Under the pieces are notes generated by a model. That model made no database searches, was not told the origin of the DNA, and worked only from the letters and a program-made list of their open reading frames with translations. A stretch of DNA of 14,107 nucleotides from an uncultured Collinsella sp. (GTDB lineage: Bacteria > Actinomycetota > Coriobacteriia > Coriobacteriales > Coriobacteriaceae). Shown one piece after another: positions 6,631 through 13,410 of the stretch. The translations under genes were made by a program, and so were the position numbers. The DNA lies in NCBI GenBank assembly GCA_900552425.1, contig URZR01000031.1:1-14107 (forward strand), given 5' to 3'. The number at the start of each line of letters is the position of its first letter. Positions within the stretch are counted from its first letter, which is position 1.

Positions 6631-8700
6631 CTATCGAACCGAAGAATCGCCCGAGGCCGAAGAGGTATCGGGCTCGTCATAAATCACGCCGAGCACGTCG
6701 CGCACGACATGCATCGCGGTATCCGAACCACCGCCGCCCTGCTCCAGGACAGTAGCGATGACATACTTGGGATCATCGGCCGGTGCATAGGCGCAGAACC
6801 ACGCGTATTCGTCCTCGCCGCTTTTCTCGCCCGTGCCCGACTTGCCGTATACCTGCGGCGTCAGGGTGCCAAAGTGAGCCGCCAGGGACGTCGATGCCGT
6901 GTAAATCACGTCGTGCATGCCGTTGCGAACAAGAGTCAAATCCGAATCGCTGTTGATCTTGGCCTCCAGGCGCTTCTTCTTGCCCTTGCCGTTGTACTTA
7001 TAGGCATCGCCGTCGCCATCGCGCGACACGGCAGACAAAAACACGTGAGGCACGTACTGCTTACCGCCGTTGGCAAGGCCCATGTAGGCGCATGCCATCT
7101 GCAGAGGCGTCACCAAAATGTCGCCCTGGCCGATGGCGATGTTGGTCATATCGCCGGCATTCCACTTGCGGTCCTCGGCAGAGGCGTCGGTGAAGTACGA
7201 CTCTTTCCACTCGGCATCGGGAATACGGCCCGCGCCCTCACTCGGCAGATCGATACCGCAGGTCTTGCCTAGGCCCCAGCGACGAAAGACCTCCTGCAGC
7301 CCCTCGGAATGTTGCTCGTCATAAAAGAACGCCTTGCCCATGTCGTAGAAGACGGGGTCGCACGAGTTGGCGATACCCGACTGCAGCGTCATGGTGCCGT
7401 GGCCAGACGTCAACCAGCAGCGCTTGCCCCAAGCCTTGCCCAAGCCCGTCCAATAGCCCGTGCAGTTGGTTGTCTGTGTTGAAGTGTAGGTTCCAAACTC
7501 AAGACCGGCCAGTGCCGAAAGCGGCTTGATGGTCGAGGCCGACATGTACTGTCCGCTAATGGCGCGGTTGAGCAGCGGGTGCGAACCCTTGTCATCATTG
7601 AGCTCGGTCCACACGTCATTTGAGACGCCGCCGATAAAGACAGAAGGATCGAACTTGGGCTCGCTCGCCATGCCCAGGATCTCGCCATTGTTGGGATCGA
7701 GACACACCACAGCGCCGTTGCCGGCATTGCTGTAGCCAGTGGTCTTGGCAAGCTCGATGGCGCTCGCCAGCGCCGTCTCACAGGCCTGTTGGATCTTAAG
7801 GTCGAGCGTGAGCTTAATGTCGGAGCCGGCCTTGGCGGGCACGGCGCCGGCCTGACCGGTCACATTGCCCGAGGCATCGACCTTGACGGTCTGCTCGCCA
7901 CGAATACCCTGCAGCAGGTTTTCGTAGTAGCTCTCAACACCCGCCTGGCCCACGATATCGCCCGACTGGTACGTAATCCGGCCAGCAGAAGCATCATCAT
8001 CGCCAGAGGTTTTCTTATTCTGGGCCTCGAGCTGCTCGGAGGTAATGGTGCCGGTATAGCCCAAGATATGGCATGCCGTCTCGCCATATGGATACTGGCG
8101 CTCGGTACGCTCAGCAATCTTGACGCCCGGGAACTCGCCGGCGTGCTCCTGAATATAGGCAACCGTGGAGCGACGGACGTCCGTCGCGATGGTATGGAGG
8201 CTCTGGGCGCCCTCGGAATTGTCCTGAATATTGCGCAGAACCGCCACGTAGGGCATACCGAGCACGTTGGCAAGATGGCGAACCAGAACCTCATCCTCGG
8301 CAAGGTCGCGGTAGGCCACGACAGCAAGTGAGGGACGGTTCTGGACAAGTGCCACGCCATTGCGGTCGAGGATGCGGCCGCGCACAGCGGGTGTGGTAAC
8401 GGTGCGCGTCTGATTGCTATTAGCCTGCTTTTCGTAATAGTCCGACGAGACCATCTGCATGCCCCACAGCTTGACGGCAAGCGCCGCGAACATCGCGCCC
8501 ACACCCGTGGTGAGGATGGAGAAGCGGCCCTTAAAGGCGGTCGCCGCGGTATTGCCCTCGCCCTCGGTGGCGCGCGGGGCCGTTCCATGCTGCGTATCGT
8601 AGGTAAAACGGGAATCGCCGCGACGCATGATGACCAGTGCGACCACGATGGCCACAACCAGCACGATACCGGCGATAATAACCGTCATCTGGGAAGACAT
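6631..8700 (-). CDS. mrdA: Penicillin-binding protein 2 (elongasome transpeptidase)
   Basis: A class B penicillin-binding protein that cross-links peptidoglycan during elongation and partners RodA. The 689-residue protein has the PBP dimer-type region starting RGRILDRNGVALV (107-119). The transpeptidase domain has STIK (Ser389 nucleophile, Lys392), SCD (446-448, the SxN-equivalent motif) and KSGTGE (620-625). CxG..Cw..GHG elements at 413-436 are also typical. The C-terminal 15 residues are Ser/Asp-rich. Two hydrophobic helices precede the ectodomain, at about 6-24 and 61-79, separated by a polar loop starting RRGDSRF. Most PBP2 proteins have only one. The ATG at 8700 is supported by GGGGAGG, 7 bases upstream and continuous with the mreD stop codon, so the extra helix is probably translated. 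It follows mreD by 13 bases and precedes rodA by 9. Confidence 0.96.
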   Translation of the reverse strand: MSSQMTVIIAGIVLVVAIVVALVIMRRGDSRFTYDTQHGTAPRATEGEGNTAATAFKGRFSILTTGVGAMFAALAVKLWGMQMVSSDYYEKQANSNQTRTVTTPAVRGRILDRNGVALVQNRPSLAVVAYRDLAEDEVLVRHLANVLGMPYVAVLRNIQDNSEGAQSLHTIATDVRRSTVAYIQEHAGEFPGVKIAERTERQYPYGETACHILGYTGTITSEQLEAQNKKTSGDDDASAGRITYQSGDIVGQAGVESYYENLLQGIRGEQTVKVDASGNVTGQAGAVPAKAGSDIKLTLDLKIQQACETALASAIELAKTTGYSNAGNGAVVCLDPNNGEILGMASEPKFDPSVFIGGVSNDVWTELNDDKGSHPLLNRAISGQYMSASTIKPLSALAGLEFGTYTSTQTTNCTGYWTGLGKAWGKRCWLTSGHGTMTLQSGIANSCDPVFYDMGKAFFYDEQHSEGLQEVFRRWGLGKTCGIDLPSEGAGRIPDAEWKESYFTDASAEDRKWNAGDMTNIAIGQGDILVTPLQMACAYMGLANGGKQYVPHVFLSAVSRDGDGDAYKYNGKGKKKRLEAKINSDSDLTLVRNGMHDVIYTASTSLAAHFGTLTPQVYGKSGTGEKSGEDEYAWFCAYAPADDPKYVIATVLEQGGGGSDTAMHVVRDVLGVIYDEPDTSSASGDSSVR

Positions 8701-8713
8701 CTACGAGCCTCCC

Positions 8714-9280
8714 CTATTTGAGCTTACGGGTCTTGGGCTTAAAGCGCATGCCCGTCTGGCGTCCGCCACGTGCGGAGAATCCATAACCGGACTGCGGCAC
8801 GACGCCGGACATCAAAAACGGAATGGCAACCAGACCCGTCAGGATCGAAGACGGCAGTGCATGGCCGAAGATCGCCACGACAAAGCTCGTCTCCAAACCC
8901 ATAAACAGCAAGATGATGCTGTAGATCACATTAATGACGAACGCGAAGGCGCCCACAGTGATGCCGCGCGCACTCGGGGTACCGCCCGTCTGACCGGCAG
9001 CGCTATGCACCAGGGCAAAAGAACCCACGGTCAGCAGGAGCGACATAACGCCCACCGGCACGGCAGCGGAAAGGTCATAGAACAAGCCGCTGCAAAAACC
9101 GCACACGACGGCACGGGTCGGGTCGCCCGAGAACACGCTTAGGCACACCAGGATAATCATAAAGTTGACGCGACCGCCCGCAATGGAGATCTGCGGTGCC
9201 AGGCCTGCCTGCAACAGCACGCACACGATGGCGGCGATTACAAACGTGCGGGAGCTCATCCCCTGCTCATGTAGATCCAT
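8714..9280 (-). CDS. mreD: Rod-shape-determining protein MreD
   Basis: MreD is a small polytopic membrane protein of the elongasome that links MreC to the RodA-PBP2 machinery. The product has about five hydrophobic segments: TFVIAAIVCVLLQAGLA, VNFMIILVCLSVFSG, AVVCGFCSGLFYDL, VGVMSLLLTVGSFALV, and a pair covering GITVGAFAFVINVIYSIILLF. The FCSGLFYDLSAAVPVG element is the most typical MreD sequence. The C-terminus is strongly basic and probably cytoplasmic (RGGRQTGMRFKPKTRKLK). I start it at the ATG at 9280 (MDLHEQGMSS, 188 residues), 7 bases after AGGGGG (9293-9288). The ATG two codons upstream, at 9286, lies only one base from that site. It sits between mreC (gap 11) and the PBP2 gene (gap 13). 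Sequence conservation in MreD is low, so position supports the call. Confidence 0.92.
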   Translation of the reverse strand: MDLHEQGMSSRTFVIAAIVCVLLQAGLAPQISIAGGRVNFMIILVCLSVFSGDPTRAVVCGFCSGLFYDLSAAVPVGVMSLLLTVGSFALVHSAAGQTGGTPSARGITVGAFAFVINVIYSIILLFMGLETSFVVAIFGHALPSSILTGLVAIPFLMSGVVPQSGYGFSARGGRQTGMRFKPKTRKLK

Positions 9281-9291
9281 GGACATGCCCC

Positions 9292-10290
9292 CTATTCGCT
9301 CGAGCCGGAATCGGTCGTCTCGGACGTGTCGGAACTGTCATCCGGGCTCTCGTCCTTCGTCTTGGTCGCAGCATCGCGCGACGTTCCCTGCGGCGTGCTG
9401 TTGGCCGTGTTCACGTCCTCATCCGAGGCCGACTGTTCGTCGGTCAGCGAGGTGATGACCAGCACTTCCTCGTTGTTCTCGGCCGTCGTCTGGGCGCGCA
9501 CCACAATGGTGTAGTACACGTCGTTTGCGGATTTTTCAACCGACGAGACGGTGCCGAGCGGAAGGCCCTTGGGGAACACACCGCCAATGCCCGAGGTCAC
9601 GATGATGTCGCCAACCTTAACGTCGGAATCGACGCTCACATACTCAAGACGCAGCGTACCGTCAGCCTGACCCTGCAGCATGCCCTGGGCGCGCGTGTCC
9701 TGCACCATAGCGGACACGCCCGAGTTCTCATCGCCAATCAGGCGCACGGTGGACGTCTTGGCCGAGACCTCGATAATCTGGCCTATGACACCGGCAGAAC
9801 TCGTCACAGGCATGTTGATGGTAAGACCGTCGGCAGAACCCTTATCGATGGTGACGGTCGAGGTCCAGGCATCGCCCGAAGCGCCGACGATACGAGCTGC
9901 GGTTGATTTGAGGTTGTAGGTCGACTGCAGGCCGACCAGCCCCTCCAGTCGCTCGGCGGTCTTTTGAGCCTCGGAGAGCTCGGCAACCTTAGAGGTCAGT
10001 TCCTCGTTTTGCTTCTTAAGCTCGTCAAGCGTGTCCTGCGACGCCGTAAGGTTAGAGAACACGTTACCGATCGCATTGAAGGGAGCCGCCACAGCCGAGC
10101 CCACAAAGCGCACCGGCGAGGTAATCGTCGTCACGCCCGAGCGCACGGCATGAATCGGTCCTGTCTCGCCCTCGCGGATGTAAAACGTGAGCAGCAACAC
10201 CGAAATCAGGCTGAAAACAATCAACGGGCGCATACCCGTTGATTGTCGCTTGGTATTCAGATTTGTGGAGAAACCCGAAGATCGTGCCAA
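9292..10290 (-). CDS. mreC: Rod-shape-determining protein MreC
   Basis: MreC is a bitopic protein that assembles outside the membrane and activates PBP2-RodA. The 332-residue product has a basic cytoplasmic N-terminus, one membrane helix at about 21-38 (PLIVFSLISVLLLTFYI), and the SPVRFVGSAVAAPFNAIG region. A coiled coil follows at about 87-117 (LDELKKQNEELTSKVAEL), then the two beta-barrel domains with AARIVGASGDAWTSTVTIDKG, VGDIIVTSGIGGVFPKGLP and GTVSSVEK. The last 50 residues (about 283-332) form a disordered tail rich in Ser, Thr, Asp and Glu that is not part of the core fold. Translation starts at TTG (10290) with AGGTGG (10303-10298) 7 bases upstream. It lies 21 bases after mreB. The family call is firm; the tail is a lineage-specific feature of unknown use. 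Confidence 0.96.
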   Translation of the reverse strand: MARSSGFSTNLNTKRQSTGMRPLIVFSLISVLLLTFYIREGETGPIHAVRSGVTTITSPVRFVGSAVAAPFNAIGNVFSNLTASQDTLDELKKQNEELTSKVAELSEAQKTAERLEGLVGLQSTYNLKSTAARIVGASGDAWTSTVTIDKGSADGLTINMPVTSSAGVIGQIIEVSAKTSTVRLIGDENSGVSAMVQDTRAQGMLQGQADGTLRLEYVSVDSDVKVGDIIVTSGIGGVFPKGLPLGTVSSVEKSANDVYYTIVVRAQTTAENNEEVLVITSLTDEQSASDEDVNTANSTPQGTSRDAATKTKDESPDDSSDTSETTDSGSSE

Positions 10291-10311
10291 ATGGAATCCA
10301 CCTTTTGGAAA

Positions 10312-11355
10312 TTAAGCATTGGTCTGGACGAAGCCGCCATCAAACGCATTGGCCTCGAGCACGCGGGCGCAGCCGTTAACGACGTTATCGAGCGCCGTAG
10401 GACTGACGTTGACCGAAACACCGGTCTCATCGCGCAGGCGCACATCGAGACCGCGCAGCAGCGCGCCGCCACCGGTCAGCAAAATGCCATAGTACATAAG
10501 GTCCGAGGCAAGATCGGGAGGCGTAGCGTCGAGTGCGTCCTTGACGGCCTTGGCCATCTCGTCGAGCGGCTTGTTGAGTGCGCGACGAATCTCCTCGCTC
10601 TCGATGCGCACGGTCTTGGGCAGACCGGTGATCACGTCGCGGCCGTTGACCTCGACGTCGAGCTCGTCCTTGAGCGGCACGGCGGAGCCGACCTTGATCT
10701 TGATGTCCTCTGCCGTACGCTCGCCGATGGCCAGGTTGTAGGCATCACGAACGTGCGTGAGGATGGCCTGATCGAACTCGTCGCCGGCAATACGGATGGA
10801 CTGCGAGACGACGATGCCGCCCATAGCGATAACGGCAACCTCGGTGGTACCGCCACCGATGTCGATGACCATGGAGCCGGTGGGTTCCTCGACGGGCAGG
10901 TCGGCGCCGATGGCAGCCGCCATGGGCTCTTCGATCAGATAGGCCTGGCGGGCACCGGCCTGGATCGTGGCCTCAAAGACAGCGCGCTTCTCGACCGACG
11001 TGACACCGGAGGGAACGCAGACGACAACACGCGGACGCGGAGTCCACGGATAGCGCTTCTCGGACGCCTTGTCGATAAAGTAGCGAAGCATGGCCTCGGT
11101 AACATCAAAGTCGGCGATGACGCCGTCCTTCAGGGGACGAACGGCCACGATGTTGCCGGGCGTACGGCCGAGCATGCGCTTTGCCTCGATACCGACCGCC
11201 AAGATGCGCTCGTCGTTCTTGTCGATGGCGACAACAGAGGGCTCGCGAATGACGATGCCCTTGCCGCGCACGGAGACAAGCGTATTGGCGGTGCCGAGGT
11301 CGATGGCAAGATCGCCCGCATAGCTACCGAAGAACATATCCATCAAAGAAAACAA
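10312..11355 (-). CDS. mreB: Rod-shape actin-like ATPase MreB
   Basis: MreB is the bacterial actin homologue that forms curved, membrane-attached filaments and guides the side-wall synthesis machinery. The 347-residue length is normal. All actin-fold motifs are present: phosphate-1 IDLGTANT (18-25), connect region EEPMAAAIGA (142-151), phosphate-2 IDIGGGTTE (164-172) and adenosine motif LTGGGALLRGL (293-303). The N-terminus (MFSLMDMFFG) is hydrophobic and could act as a membrane anchor. The start is TTG (11355), with AGGAG at 11365-11361, 5 bases upstream; an in-frame ATG four codons later is too far from that site. It is the first gene of the elongasome operon, followed by mreC after 21 bases. 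A hairpin and a -10-like sequence lie upstream. A paralogue such as Mbl cannot be excluded, but linkage to mreCD favours MreB. Confidence 0.98.
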   Translation of the reverse strand: MFSLMDMFFGSYAGDLAIDLGTANTLVSVRGKGIVIREPSVVAIDKNDERILAVGIEAKRMLGRTPGNIVAVRPLKDGVIADFDVTEAMLRYFIDKASEKRYPWTPRPRVVVCVPSGVTSVEKRAVFEATIQAGARQAYLIEEPMAAAIGADLPVEEPTGSMVIDIGGGTTEVAVIAMGGIVVSQSIRIAGDEFDQAILTHVRDAYNLAIGERTAEDIKIKVGSAVPLKDELDVEVNGRDVITGLPKTVRIESEEIRRALNKPLDEMAKAVKDALDATPPDLASDLMYYGILLTGGGALLRGLDVRLRDETGVSVNVSPTALDNVVNGCARVLEANAFDGGFVQTNA

Positions 11356-11400
11356 CGCAACTCCTGATGTGTTGGATGATTGCTGGAAAACTACTAGCTC

Positions 11401-11406
11401 ATCATA
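11401..11406 (-). promoter_or_regulatory. Candidate -10 element upstream of mreB
   Basis: TATGAT on the minus strand matches the TATAAT consensus at five of six positions and lies about 45 bases before the mreB start. No convincing -35 hexamer is found 16-18 bases upstream; that stretch falls in the downstream arm of the hairpin at 11416-11448. Some promoter is expected here because mreB begins a long operon after a hairpin-containing gap. This particular assignment is weak. Confidence 0.35.
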
Positions 11407-11415
11407 CTAGCGCAA

Positions 11416-11448
11416 GCCCGGCACCTCACTTGCGGTGAAGCGCCGGGC
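11416..11448 (-). terminator. Strong hairpin between the TPR gene and mreB, terminator-like without a T-tract
   Basis: On the minus strand GCCCGGCGCTTCAC (11448-11435) pairs with GTGAGGTGCCGGGC (11429-11416). This gives 14 continuous pairs (two of them G-U) around the five-base loop CGCAA. In RNA from the plus strand the same positions give two mismatches, so the structure is best formed in the transcript of the annotated genes. The sequence after the stem is TTGCGCTAG rather than a run of T, so it is not a classic intrinsic terminator. It may stop transcription inefficiently, protect an mRNA end, or act in the mreB leader. Confidence 0.55.
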
Positions 11449-11470
11449 AAAGCTAAATCCCATAAGGTCA

Positions 11471-12775
11471 CTACTGGTTGTCAGCAGCCGAGAAATCCAT
11501 ATCAAGCGAAGAAACGGCCCAGCCGATATGGTTGTCGGAGCGCACGAATTTGACGGTGTACTCCTGCTCGCCGCCCTTGGACAGCGATGCCTTCACCTTG
11601 GCGGTCGTCTCGGTCATGGACTGATCCATGCCCTCGACGGACACGGTGGCACCCTGCGGAATCGAGGAGATGATCATCGACTTAGCGTCCTCGGACAGGC
11701 TCGAGGCCAGGCAAGACTCGGCCTTTGCGGCGTCACCGTCGCCGGCAGCCTGGAACAGATCGGTAACGACAGACTCCTGAGACGGGAAGCCAAAGCCGCG
11801 CGTGTAGGCAAAGCCCAGACCGCCCGCGGCGATCAAAATGAGCAGAAGCAGCACGATGAAGACTTTGAGACCCGTGTGGCGATGGCGACGACGAACCTTG
11901 GCCTGCTTGCGGTCCTGACGGTCCTGCTGGACCATCTCGGACTCGGACAGCGTAAAGAAGCCGGTGTCCGAGGGATCGGGCATAAACTGACCGGTCGCGC
12001 CCGTAGGATCGAGCGGATCGACGGCAGGAGCATCCATCGCGGGCGCCGGAGCCGTGGCCATAGCCGTCTGGGCAGACAGCGCGGCAAGCGAATCGTGCAC
12101 GCGGGCAAGCTCGTCGGCCTGCTCGGAGGTGAGCTGGTAGATGCCATCGGCAGTGGCGGCGTTAAAGGCGTCGAGTGCGTCGGAGGGACGGCCGGCGGCA
12201 GAAAGCGCCTGACCCATGCCGGCGTTGAGCGCACGCGTGTCGTCGCGGGGGCCGGCAAAGTCGATAGCCGTGCGGTAGGTCTCCACGGCATCCGCCGGAC
12301 GGCCGAGCTTAATGAAGCAACGACCGAGCTCGCCGAGTGCGGCGGCAGGAGCCGGATTGGCGCCGTCGATGGCGGCCTGACGGAAGGCGGTTCCCGCGTT
12401 GGCATAGTCGCCCGACTGGAACAGCGCGTTACCCAGGCCCAGATAGGCCTTAAACGGCGTGGCATAGGAAGCATCCTGCGTAGCAGCAGAGAACGCCTGG
12501 GCGGCCGTCGTGTAGTCGCCCACGGCGGCGAGCGCCTTGCCGCGGTTGGTGAGCAGCGCGCCGCGCTTGCCGTAGGTGCCGTCGTTGAGGGCGGCGGCAT
12601 AGGCCTCGGCGGCCTCGGCATACATGCCCAGGTGCATCAAGGCGTTACCACGAAGGTGATCGGCCTCGCCCATAATCTCATCGGGAGTCTTTGCCGCCCC
12701 AAGCATCTGGGCTGCAGCGGAAAAATCACCCGCGCGGTAAGCGGCGCGGCCCTGTTGGATCAGCTGGCTATTCAA
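11471..12775 (-). CDS. TPR-repeat protein with a single membrane helix
   Basis: This 434-residue protein is not a named family member. Residues 1-210 form about five to six tetratricopeptide-like helical repeats, for example GRAAYRAGDFSAAAQMLG, GNALMHLGMYAEAAEAYAAA, GKALAAVGDYTTAAQAFSAA and GNALFQSGDYANAGTAFRQAA. They probably form a cytoplasmic protein-binding surface. A linker rich in Ala, Pro, Thr and Asp (about 238-275) and a very basic stretch KQAKVRRRHRH (290-300) precede a membrane helix at about 303-323. About 110 residues follow, predicted outside the cell, with a VTDLFQAAGDGDAAKAESCL start like small secreted domains. The start is TTG (12775) with AGGGG (12786-12782) 6 bases upstream; the stop is the tandem TAG TGA. 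The preceding isomerase gene ends 11 bases upstream and is probably co-transcribed. A scaffold linking the cytoplasm with the envelope is plausible, but unproven. Confidence 0.75.
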   Translation of the reverse strand: MNSQLIQQGRAAYRAGDFSAAAQMLGAAKTPDEIMGEADHLRGNALMHLGMYAEAAEAYAAALNDGTYGKRGALLTNRGKALAAVGDYTTAAQAFSAATQDASYATPFKAYLGLGNALFQSGDYANAGTAFRQAAIDGANPAPAAALGELGRCFIKLGRPADAVETYRTAIDFAGPRDDTRALNAGMGQALSAAGRPSDALDAFNAATADGIYQLTSEQADELARVHDSLAALSAQTAMATAPAPAMDAPAVDPLDPTGATGQFMPDPSDTGFFTLSESEMVQQDRQDRKQAKVRRRHRHTGLKVFIVLLLLILIAAGGLGFAYTRGFGFPSQESVVTDLFQAAGDGDAAKAESCLASSLSEDAKSMIISSIPQGATVSVEGMDQSMTETTAKVKASLSKGGEQEYTVKFVRSDNHIGWAVSSLDMDFSAADNQ

Positions 12776-12786
12776 GGAAGTCCCCT

Positions 12787-13323
12787 TTACTCGTGAACGA
12801 TCTCGACATGGACGATCTCGTCGCCGGCACGCAGCTGCGAAATCACATCGAGACCCTCGACCGTGGTACCAAAGACGGTGTAACCGGAATCGAGGTTATG
12901 CTGGGCGCCCAGGCAGAAGTAGAACTGCGAACCCGCGGAATCGGGGTCCATGGAGCGTGCCATGGCAAGGGCGCCATCGACATGGCTGTTGCGCGGATTG
13001 GTGGCAAACTCGCCCTTGATGCAGTAGCCGGGGCCACCGGTACCGGGCATGCCGTCGGGGCCCTCGAGGCCGCGAGCGACCTCGTCACGCGTCATGTCGC
13101 GGGTATTGGGGCAGCCGCCCTGGATGACAAAGCCGGGAACATAGCGATGGAACTTCAACCCATCATAGAAACCCATGGTAGAAAGCTCGCAGAAATTAGC
13201 GACGTGGATGGGTGCGCCCTCACCGTCCAGGCGCACGCGAATGGTACCCTGGGACGTCTCGATGACGGCGACCTCGTCACCGGCAAGCGTGTACTCGGGA
13301 GTGTGAAGTTTCTTACCAAACAT
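12787..13323 (-). CDS. Cyclophilin-type peptidyl-prolyl cis-trans isomerase
   Basis: This enzyme catalyses cis-trans isomerisation of Xaa-Pro bonds and assists protein folding. The 178-residue product carries the cyclophilin core FHRYVPGFVIQGG (58-70, with the catalytic Arg), the bacterial-type loop GTGGPGYCIKGEF, GALAMARS, SQFYFCL (about 132-138) and GYTVFG. No signal peptide or membrane segment is visible, so it is probably cytoplasmic. I start it at the ATG at 13323, with GGAAGGG (13336-13330) 6 bases upstream. A TTG seven codons earlier would put that site inside the gene. An extended -10 promoter lies about 40 bases before the start. The TPR gene follows after 11 bases; TPR proteins and prolyl isomerases often act on the same clients, but a direct link here is inference. 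Which PPIase orthologue it is cannot be told from sequence. Confidence 0.93.
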   Translation of the reverse strand: MFGKKLHTPEYTLAGDEVAVIETSQGTIRVRLDGEGAPIHVANFCELSTMGFYDGLKFHRYVPGFVIQGGCPNTRDMTRDEVARGLEGPDGMPGTGGPGYCIKGEFATNPRNSHVDGALAMARSMDPDSAGSQFYFCLGAQHNLDSGYTVFGTTVEGLDVISQLRAGDEIVHVEIVHE

Positions 13324-13362
13324 GAGCAGCCCTTCCGCCGTCAAGAAATAGTCATCCTTGCA

Positions 13363-13371
13363 ATTTTAGCA
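13363..13371 (-). promoter_or_regulatory. Likely extended -10 promoter of the isomerase-TPR unit
   Basis: TGCTAAAAT on the minus strand combines the TGn extension with TAAAAT, a five-of-six match to the -10 consensus. It lies in the 87-base gap between the upstream membrane-protein gene and the isomerase start, giving a leader of about 33 bases. There is no good -35 hexamer, which extended -10 promoters tolerate. I found no T-tract terminator for the upstream gene in this gap. Confidence 0.5.
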
Positions 13372-13410
13372 AAAGGGCGGCTTGTTCACGAATTCGGCAT
13401 GCGAGCGGGA

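Noticed and set aside
10243..11367. Plus-strand open frame (374 codons) opposite mreB
   Set aside because: MreB on the minus strand is beyond doubt; the plus frame has no domain and spans both ends of mreB.
11435..12796. Long plus-strand open frame (453 codons) opposite the TPR gene
   Set aside because: Antisense shadow of a repeat-containing Ala-rich gene; low-complexity Gly/Arg composition, no family signature, and it covers the hairpin and intergenic region.
13324..13344. Upstream TTG giving the isomerase seven extra residues
   Set aside because: The GGAAGGG ribosome-binding site for the ATG at 13323 would be inside the gene, and no site precedes the TTG.
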